Below, one piece after another: positions 39,248 through 45,130 of a stretch of DNA of 45,130 nt. How positions within the stretch are numbered: the stretch's first letter is position 1; each line of letters begins with the position of its first letter. The position numbers and the translations under genes are program-made. Under the pieces are notes generated by a model. That model was not told where the DNA came from. It was given only the letters and a program-made list of their open reading frames with translations, and ran no database searches. Source of the DNA: an uncultured Christensenella sp. (GTDB taxonomy: Bacteria > Bacillota > Clostridia > Christensenellales > UBA1242); contig CASFBJ010000004.1 of NCBI GenBank assembly GCA_949292875.1, positions 79,903 to 125,032 on the forward strand, read 5' to 3'.

Positions 39248-42200
39248 TTAATTATTTTCTGTTTTATTATTCACAGAATTTGCAAAGGCTTTTAATAAGG
39301 AATAGAAAAACTTGTTTTCATTTAATTCTTCTGTTATGTTTTGTTCATTATTAGGTTTAAATCTTCTTTCGTTTTCTGTAAAAGCCGTTATATCTAGAGT
39401 TGCACCACTATCTATTTGTAGCGGATTTACTTCTTCATTTGGATTGTATCTAAAAAGTGTCCAATGTCCGCTTTGTACTGCTTTCTTCATTATGCTATTT
39501 GTACTTGACATATCTATGCCATGATTTGTACAAGGGCAATATGCTATAATTAAACTTACGCCATTATATTCTGTTGCCTCCTTAAATGCTTGTATTGTTT
39601 GTTTTGGATTTGCTCCTATACATATTTGTGCAACATATACATCTTTATATGCGAGCGCAAGTAAACTTAAAGGCTTTTTGAATCTACTTTTTCCATTTGT
39701 ACAAAACTTTCCTTTTGCGCTTATAGGTGTTGCTTTACTGCATTGTCCGCCAGTATTGCTGTAAAGTTCGCTATCAAGGACTAATATATTTATATTTTTT
39801 CCGCTTGTTAATATATGGTCTAAACCGCCGTATCCTATATCATATGCCCAGCCATCACCACCTATAATAAATAATGTTTCGTCTTTATTATTTATTTCTT
39901 GACCTATCTTTATTCCTAAACCATATTCTGCATTGTCTTCAAAAAGACTGCTTGCCCATGCGGGGCCTTTACCTTCATCATTTTTTGTAAATGGACAAGT
40001 TGGTGCTGAGCCCGAATATATACTGCTACAACCTGTAGCATTTGCTATTACAAGATTATCTCCATATAATTGAGTAAGAAGTTTTATATAGGGGGTTTCA
40101 CCGCAACCTGCGCACGCTCCGCAAAATTCAAAATAAGGGTCAAAAAAGGCATTATGTTTTAAGTTGTATTTGTCTAATTTGTCTGTAGGGTTTTTTACAT
40201 TTTTAATAAAATCATTAGCATTTTTGTCTATATCTATTTCTTGCTTATCTTTCATTACTAATGCTTTATTTTTTGCTGGACAAACATTTGCACAAACTCC
40301 GCAACCTGTACAGTGTTTTGTATCTATATATAAGCAAAAATTGTAATCATCTAAAACTTTGCTTGTAATTACTTTAATATCTTTAGGTAATTTTTCATTT
40401 TTGTGTATTAGTTTTGGTCTTATTACGCTGTGTGGGCAAGCTAAAGCACACAAGTTACATTGTAAACAATTTTCACATATATATTCTGGTGCTATTTCAC
40501 TAATGTTTCTAGTATCCTGAATGCTTGTGCTAGTTTGCACGACGCCATTTGGACTAAAATGAGATACAGGAATATCATCGCCTTTTCTTGTTAATTGCTT
40601 TTGAATATCGTCTAATATTTTTGAGTTTAAATCATTTGTGTTATTTTCAACTTTGTCAAAGCAAACTTTTGTTATATGATTAAATCCATAATCTAAGGCT
40701 TGAAGGTTCATATTTACAACTTCTTCGCCTTTATTTTTATAAGTTTGTACAATCTTATTAGCGAGATTTTGTTTCGCAATATTTTTATCTATAATGCTAC
40801 TAATAGCAAAGAAACTACCTTGCATAATTGTATTTATTCTATTTTGTAAACCTATTTCTCTTGCTATTTTATATGCGTTTATCGCATAAGTGCTAACATT
40901 TTTTTCAATAAGTGCATTTATTATATGTGCAGGTAAATGCGCATCTAGTTCTTTAGGTTCAAAAGGAACATTCAAAAGTAGAGTAGAATTGTTTTTTAAG
41001 TGAGAGATTACATCAAGCATGGTCATATATTCAAAATTGTGTACGGCAATAAAATCTGCTTTTGAGATTTTATAAGTACTTTTAATTTTATCTTTGTCTA
41101 TACGAATGTGAGAAACTGTCATGCCTCCACTTTTCTTGCTATCGTATTCAAAATAACCTTGTACTTCATAATCTGTATTTTCGCCTATAAGCTTTATTGT
41201 ATTTTTACTAGCTCCAACAGTGCCATCGCTTCCTATCCCAAAGAACATGGCGTTGAAATGTTCATTTTCATATTCGTTTGTATATTCTAGACTAGAATAA
41301 AGTACATCATCATTAATTCCTATAGTGAAATGTTGTTTTGTTTCTCTATTTTTAAGATTATCTATAATTGACAAAATCATGCTAGGTGTTAAGTCTTTTC
41401 CGCCGAGTCCGTATACTCCGTTGCAAACTTCTATATTTTTATATTTTTGAATATTAGATAGGGCGGATACTACTTCTTTATAAAGTGGTTCTCCATTATC
41501 ACTATTTGTAAGGCATCTATCTAATACACAGATTTTATCTACGCTATTTGGAAGTTTTTCTAAAAAATGAGATGCGGAAAAAGGATATAATAATCTAACT
41601 TTTATTAAACCTATATTATTCATTTTAAGTATTGTTTCTTCTATGCTTTCACAAGCACTGCCCATTGCAATGATTATGTATTTTGCATCTTTGTCGCCTA
41701 CATAGTCAAAAATATTGTACTCTCTGCCTGTTTGATTGTAAAAATCTTGCATGCAACTTTGTAAGATGTTTGGTAAGTTTTTATAAAATTCTTGTCCTCT
41801 TTGCCTATTTTGGAAAAAGACATCTGCGTTTTGCGCTGTGCCTTTTTGATAAGGGTTACTACTTGTTAATGCGTTTTGTTTAAATTTTGCTATTTCATCA
41901 AAAGGAGTAAGTTTTTTTATTTGTTCTAAAGTTGGCACATTGACTTTTTGTATTTCATGAGATGTACGAAAGCCATCAAAGAAATGTAGTATTGGAACAT
42001 GGCTTCTATAAGTACACATATGAGAAATAAGCGCTAAATCACAACATTCTTGAGGATTGTTTGCACATATAAAACTAAAACCTGTTTGACTGCAAGCCAT
42101 TATGTCGCTATGGTCTCCAAAGATATTTAACGCATGAGTGGAAAGAGTTCTAGCAGATACATGTATAACGCAGGGAAGAAACTCTCCTGCTATTTTATAC

Positions 42201-42493
42201 ATATTTGGAATCATTAAAAGTAAACCTTGACTGCAAGTAAATGTAGTAGATAATGCGCCTGCCGTTAGTGCTCCGTGCAAGGTTCCTGCAACTCCTGCTT
42301 CGCTCTGCATTTGTATACATCTTGGATATGTGCCATATATGTTTTGTTTTTCATGTTTAGCGCAATCTTGTTCATATAGTTCTGCCATTGGTGTAGATGG
42401 TGTAATAGGATATATGCTGGCAAATTCAGTCATAAGGTATGCTATTTTTTCAGTTGCAGTGTTTCCATCTAAAAGTTCTATATTGTCTTTCAT
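39248..42493 (-). CDS. nifJ: Pyruvate:ferredoxin (flavodoxin) oxidoreductase
   Basis: 1081 residues from the ATG at 42493, which has AAAGGAG 5 nt upstream; a GTG two codons earlier overlaps that site. Single-chain PFOR, domains in order: pyrimidine-binding TPP domain (LLDGNTATEKIAYLMTEFAS, YPITPSTPM), domain II, the gamma-like domain (FFGIGSDGTVGASKNTIK), a two-cluster ferredoxin domain (CENCLQCNLCALACP near 667; CTGCGVCANVCP near 728), and the TPP diphosphate domain (CGACAGCGETPY, GGDGWAYDIGYGG, DSELYSNTGGQCSKATP). It converts pyruvate and CoA to acetyl-CoA and CO2 with reduction of ferredoxin, and marks an anaerobic fermentative lifestyle. It is slightly shorter than the usual ~1170 residues. 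It follows HelD by 72 nt. Confidence 0.97.
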   Translation of the reverse strand: MKDNIELLDGNTATEKIAYLMTEFASIYPITPSTPMAELYEQDCAKHEKQNIYGTYPRCIQMQSEAGVAGTLHGALTAGALSTTFTCSQGLLLMIPNMYKIAGEFLPCVIHVSARTLSTHALNIFGDHSDIMACSQTGFSFICANNPQECCDLALISHMCTYRSHVPILHFFDGFRTSHEIQKVNVPTLEQIKKLTPFDEIAKFKQNALTSSNPYQKGTAQNADVFFQNRQRGQEFYKNLPNILQSCMQDFYNQTGREYNIFDYVGDKDAKYIIIAMGSACESIEETILKMNNIGLIKVRLLYPFSASHFLEKLPNSVDKICVLDRCLTNSDNGEPLYKEVVSALSNIQKYKNIEVCNGVYGLGGKDLTPSMILSIIDNLKNRETKQHFTIGINDDVLYSSLEYTNEYENEHFNAMFFGIGSDGTVGASKNTIKLIGENTDYEVQGYFEYDSKKSGGMTVSHIRIDKDKIKSTYKISKADFIAVHNFEYMTMLDVISHLKNNSTLLLNVPFEPKELDAHLPAHIINALIEKNVSTYAINAYKIAREIGLQNRINTIMQGSFFAISSIIDKNIAKQNLANKIVQTYKNKGEEVVNMNLQALDYGFNHITKVCFDKVENNTNDLNSKILDDIQKQLTRKGDDIPVSHFSPNGVVQTSTSIQDTRNISEIAPEYICENCLQCNLCALACPHSVIRPKLIHKNEKLPKDIKVITSKVLDDYNFCLYIDTKHCTGCGVCANVCPAKNKALVMKDKQEIDIDKNANDFIKNVKNPTDKLDKYNLKHNAFFDPYFEFCGACAGCGETPYIKLLTQLYGDNLVIANATGCSSIYSGSAPTCPFTKNDEGKGPAWASSLFEDNAEYGLGIKIGQEINNKDETLFIIGGDGWAYDIGYGGLDHILTSGKNINILVLDSELYSNTGGQCSKATPISAKGKFCTNGKSRFKKPLSLLALAYKDVYVAQICIGANPKQTIQAFKEATEYNGVSLIIAYCPCTNHGIDMSSTNSIMKKAVQSGHWTLFRYNPNEEVNPLQIDSGATLDITAFTENERRFKPNNEQNITEELNENKFFYSLLKAFANSVNNKTENN

Positions 42494-42565
42494 ATGCACT
42501 CCTTTATTTTAGAAAATGATTAAAAATTAAAATTAAATAAATTATTGTAACATTAAATTGTGTTT

Positions 42566-44620
42566 TTACATTATTTCTATGTTTTTAGAAATGTTTTCAA
42601 CAAGGCAAAGTGAATTTAATTCTTTTTCACTTAAAAGGTATAGATTATGTAATGCTCTAGTGCTCATTATATATAATAACTGCTTTTGTAAAGGGTGCTC
42701 AAAATTTTCTTTTTCTATGTTTGGTAGTATTACTATATCAAATTCTAGTCCTTTACTCAAATATACTGTTGTAATAATTTTATCATTGTCTAAAGTACCT
42801 TGCTTTACATATTCATCATCAACAAGTGTCCATGAAGGTAACTTGCTTGCAAGAGATATTGCTTCTTTTTTAGTCTTACATATTATTGCTATTTGTTTGC
42901 CTAAGTTTTCATCAACTATTTTTTGAATTTGTTCTATATACTTGCATTTTGTATAAAGTTTTGGTTTGTTACCATTTCTAATAAAGTTTCCTAAATAATG
43001 AAAATCTATTATGCTATTTGCAAAAGTCATTATTTCTGTAGTTGAACGATAACTTGTGGTTAAGTTATATGTTTTAGAATTAGGTAATAATGTTTTTAAA
43101 TAATCGGCATTATCACTTGTACTAACTATGTTTTGCTTTATATCTCCTACAATTACAAACCTTGCGTTAGGGAATATTTCTTTAATTATTTTTAATGATA
43201 ACGCATCATAGTCTTGTATTTCATCTATAAATGCTATCTTATATTTTTCTTTTGGTCTAAATCCTAGTATGCTTAGCATTATAAATGAATATGTTGGTAT
43301 ATCGTCATGTGCGATATTGTTTTTAATAGTTGTTGTTGCAATTTCATATTTTTTCACAAATTTAGCAAAAAGATTTTTTTTCAATAGTTTTTCTACTATT
43401 TGATTTTTTAATTCATATCTTATCTCTTCTTGCCTTTTTTCGCTTGCTTTTTTAAAATGCTTTAATATTATTGTATCTAATATGAAATCTATCTTTCTAA
43501 ATATTTTGTATCTATTTTCATGTGTTAAAGAATATTTTTTCTCTAATTTTGTTAAGTCTATTGTATGAAAATTGTAATATATCTTGCCAACTACTTTTTC
43601 TACATCTATGCTTGCTAAAAAATCCATTAACTTTTCAGCATATTCACTAGTGTATTTTTCTTGTATTTGAGTTAGTCTTTCGTTATTATTTGATAATGCG
43701 TCCTCTAGCATTTCTGACTTTGTTTCAGTAGTTGCTAAATTTGCAAAATGTTCGGACACTAGAGTTCTAAACGAAAAACTTTCTACATTTTCTTCTCCTA
43801 GTTCAGGCAAAAGGTTACCTATAAAATCGCTAAAGAGTTGGTTAGGAGAAATTATAACTATATTATCTGTAGTAATATTTTTTTTGTCTTTGTAAAGTAG
43901 GTAAGCTATCCTATGCATTGCTATGCTTGTTTTTCCACTTCCTGCTATACCATTTATTATGATATTAAAAAAACTAGGTTGTCTAATTATTTCATTTTGT
44001 TCAGATTGTATAGTTTGAATAATATTTTTCATTTTTGCAGAAGATTTTTGTTGCATTAGAAAATGTATAAGAATTTCATCATTTATTTTGTCATCTGTTT
44101 CATATATGTATTCTATCTTGCCGTCCTTAATTCCTATTTGTTTTTTTGAAATAAGTTCTACTTCGTATTCATCTTTTTCTGTTTCGTATTTTGCTTTTCC
44201 TAATTCGTTTGTATAGTATAATGAACTTATTGGTGCTCTCCAGTCACTAACTATAGATTGATTATCTAGATTTATTACATCTTTTACGCCTATGTAAACT
44301 TTTTGTTTTTCATCATCATCTATAAGAGTTATATTTCCGAAATAGGGGCGTTTTAAACTTATCCTAAAATTTTTTAAGTTTTTTAATCCAAGTTCATAAT
44401 TCATAAATAAAGAGTTTATTTGACCATGTACTTTAACAATTTCATCACCTGAGGAGATAAGTTTTTTGCTTTCTATTTGATTGTTTATGTGTACTTCCAT
44501 ATATGTTTTAAGTTCTTCTATATTGTTACTGTAAATGTTATTTGTGCTTTCTGTGTGATTTATTAGTTCTTTTATACAATTAATTGTGTACTGTAGATAT
44601 TCTTCTTCATTTAGATTCAT
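42566..44620 (-). CDS. helD: HelD-like RNA polymerase-recycling helicase (UvrD/Rep superfamily)
   Basis: 684 residues. The N-terminal coiled coil (about 1-90) and the block GVKDVINLDNQSIVSDWRAPIS are characteristic of HelD. Superfamily 1 motifs: Walker A GIAGSGKTS (224-232) followed by MHRIAYLLY, Walker B FIDEIQDYDAL (near 478), GDIKQNI, and the later TVYLSKGLEFDIVILP and YIMSTRALHNLYLL. HelD inserts arms into the RNA polymerase channels and releases stalled polymerase from DNA, using ATP. Length is close to B. subtilis HelD. AGGTG precedes the ATG. It is divergently placed from a probable rRNA operon promoter at the right edge. Confidence 0.93.
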   Translation of the reverse strand: MNLNEEEYLQYTINCIKELINHTESTNNIYSNNIEELKTYMEVHINNQIESKKLISSGDEIVKVHGQINSLFMNYELGLKNLKNFRISLKRPYFGNITLIDDDEKQKVYIGVKDVINLDNQSIVSDWRAPISSLYYTNELGKAKYETEKDEYEVELISKKQIGIKDGKIEYIYETDDKINDEILIHFLMQQKSSAKMKNIIQTIQSEQNEIIRQPSFFNIIINGIAGSGKTSIAMHRIAYLLYKDKKNITTDNIVIISPNQLFSDFIGNLLPELGEENVESFSFRTLVSEHFANLATTETKSEMLEDALSNNNERLTQIQEKYTSEYAEKLMDFLASIDVEKVVGKIYYNFHTIDLTKLEKKYSLTHENRYKIFRKIDFILDTIILKHFKKASEKRQEEIRYELKNQIVEKLLKKNLFAKFVKKYEIATTTIKNNIAHDDIPTYSFIMLSILGFRPKEKYKIAFIDEIQDYDALSLKIIKEIFPNARFVIVGDIKQNIVSTSDNADYLKTLLPNSKTYNLTTSYRSTTEIMTFANSIIDFHYLGNFIRNGNKPKLYTKCKYIEQIQKIVDENLGKQIAIICKTKKEAISLASKLPSWTLVDDEYVKQGTLDNDKIITTVYLSKGLEFDIVILPNIEKENFEHPLQKQLLYIMSTRALHNLYLLSEKELNSLCLVENISKNIEIM

Positions 44621-44971
44621 ACACTTGCACCTCGTTCGTATATTTGCGCCTTATAATAATATGAATATATTAATATTAATATATATTATATATATAAATA
44701 TATAGGAGCCATGTAAAAAATTATATCTTATGCTTTATATAAAGTCAAGTAGATTATAAAATTGATATTTTTAAACATTTATGAATTAAATTTAATAAAA
44801 AGCAGAAAAAACAAAAAAATTTAATTTTTCTTTATCATATTTTAATCATTTTTAGTAAAATATATAGATAGTACAAATGTTAAACTATTGGCTACATATA
44901 AACACACGGTAGAGTGTAACGAAACTGCTTGAAAAAATTAAGAAAAATTGCAATTTTTTTTAAAAAAAGTG
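44621..44971. other. Divergent spacer between helD and the probable rRNA promoter
   Basis: Holds the helD leader with its 41-bp A/T-only stretch, the helD promoter, and AT-rich sequence with A- and T-tracts (44930-44970) immediately upstream of the right-edge promoter that could act as an UP element. Confidence 0.5.
44720..44748 (-). promoter_or_regulatory. Promoter for helD
   Basis: Minus strand: TTGACT (44748-44743), 17-bp spacer, perfect TATAAT (44725-44720). The leader of about 90 nt includes a 41-bp stretch of only A and T (44664-44704). Confidence 0.82.
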
Positions 44972-45001
44972 TTGACTTTTGTATATCTGCTGTGCTAATA
45001 T
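44972..45001 (+). promoter_or_regulatory. Strong extended -10 promoter, probably of an rRNA operon
   Basis: TTGACT (44972-44977), 18-bp spacer, TAATAT (44996-45001) with an extended TGC. A- and T-tracts lie directly upstream. The downstream sequence resembles rRNA leaders of Firmicutes. Confidence 0.7.
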
Positions 45002-45130
45002 TTAAACGCATATACGGAAGGTATATGGCACTTGAGTATCAAGTGTTGCACATTGACAACTGCATATATTTAGGAAGTATGATTAGATATCTATTAAACA
45101 AGCAAAGCTTGTAGGTAAATGTATTAAATC
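45002..45130 (+). other. Probable pre-16S (or pre-rRNA) leader, cut by the window edge
   Basis: Non-coding, with two tight hairpins: CACTTGA/TCAAGTG (45029-45045, 3-nt loop) and ACAAGC/GCTTGT (45098-45112, AAA loop). Between them is CATTGACAACTGCATA (45051-45066), which closely resembles the conserved TTGA-AACTG block found in rRNA leader and spacer RNA of many Firmicutes. No rRNA sequence itself is reached, so the call is inference. Confidence 0.55.

Noticed and set aside
44929..45114. 61-codon frame at the right edge
   Set aside because: It runs through the predicted rRNA-type promoter and both leader hairpins and has no ribosome binding site.
1..45130. UGA recoded to Trp (Mycoplasma-like code)
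   Set aside because: UGG is used for Trp and UGA ends truA, the SGNH hydrolase and the Ig-like gene at positions that fit their family lengths.
1..45130. CRISPR arrays, insertion sequences, phage genes and tRNA genes
   Set aside because: Gene-free stretches were read on both strands; no regular repeat-spacer pattern, transposase or integrase signature, or cloverleaf was found.

Overview
The window is strongly AT-rich bacterial DNA with dense coding, short intergenic gaps, AAGGAG-type ribosome binding sites and U-tract terminators after most transcription units. The standard code applies: UGG is used for Trp and UGA ends at least three genes (truA, the SGNH hydrolase and the small Ig-like protein). 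Pyruvate:ferredoxin oxidoreductase, DegV, HelD, SIMPL, an ABC-F protein, an archaeal-type ValRS and an archaeal-type second AspRS suggest an anaerobic low-GC Firmicute, probably an uncultured gut Clostridia-like lineage. Genus cannot be decided from the sequence. I see no phage, IS element, CRISPR array or tRNA.

Layout. 1-969: 3' end of an ABC exporter. 1370-4471: tandem M16-type metallopeptidases whose last 60 residues are almost identical although their bodies have diverged. 4605-6872: a PH-domain membrane protein, then an S66 (MccF/LdcA-like) peptidase and a GNAT acetyltransferase in one unit. 6936-14175: a 1489-residue MBG/Ig-like lipoprotein, TspO, an RsgI-domain lipoprotein and two small charged proteins. 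14487-18974: an ABC-F ATPase, a SIMPL protein and an unrecognised 524-residue protein. 19035-25039: an operon of two different AspRSs (archaeal-type, then bacterial-type lacking the motif 3 arginine), divergent from valS. 25239-32154: a YwaF-like membrane domain fused to an ABC ATPase, its permease, a membrane-anchored Ig-like protein and a beta-helix lipoprotein. 32247-34605: a small membrane protein, DegV and an overlapping SGNH hydrolase. 34967-37590: a membrane-linked XRE regulator, a DUF362/ferredoxin protein and a phosphopantetheinyl transferase. 37699-44620: an unknown protein, TruA, PFOR and HelD. The right edge carries a strong promoter and leader that look like the start of an rRNA operon lying outside the window.

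Themes. Much of the window is cell-envelope biology: four Ig-like or lipoprotein surface genes, two exporters and several membrane proteins. A second theme is translation, with three aminoacyl-tRNA synthetases, an ABC-F protein, TruA and a probable rRNA promoter. The points most worth a second look are the AspRS pair (one with altered class II motifs, under a dyad-rich promoter with a leader hairpin), the MccF-like/GNAT pair that resembles microcin C immunity (whose target is AspRS), the YwaF-ABC fusion operon, and the M16 pair with a homogenised C-terminal tail.
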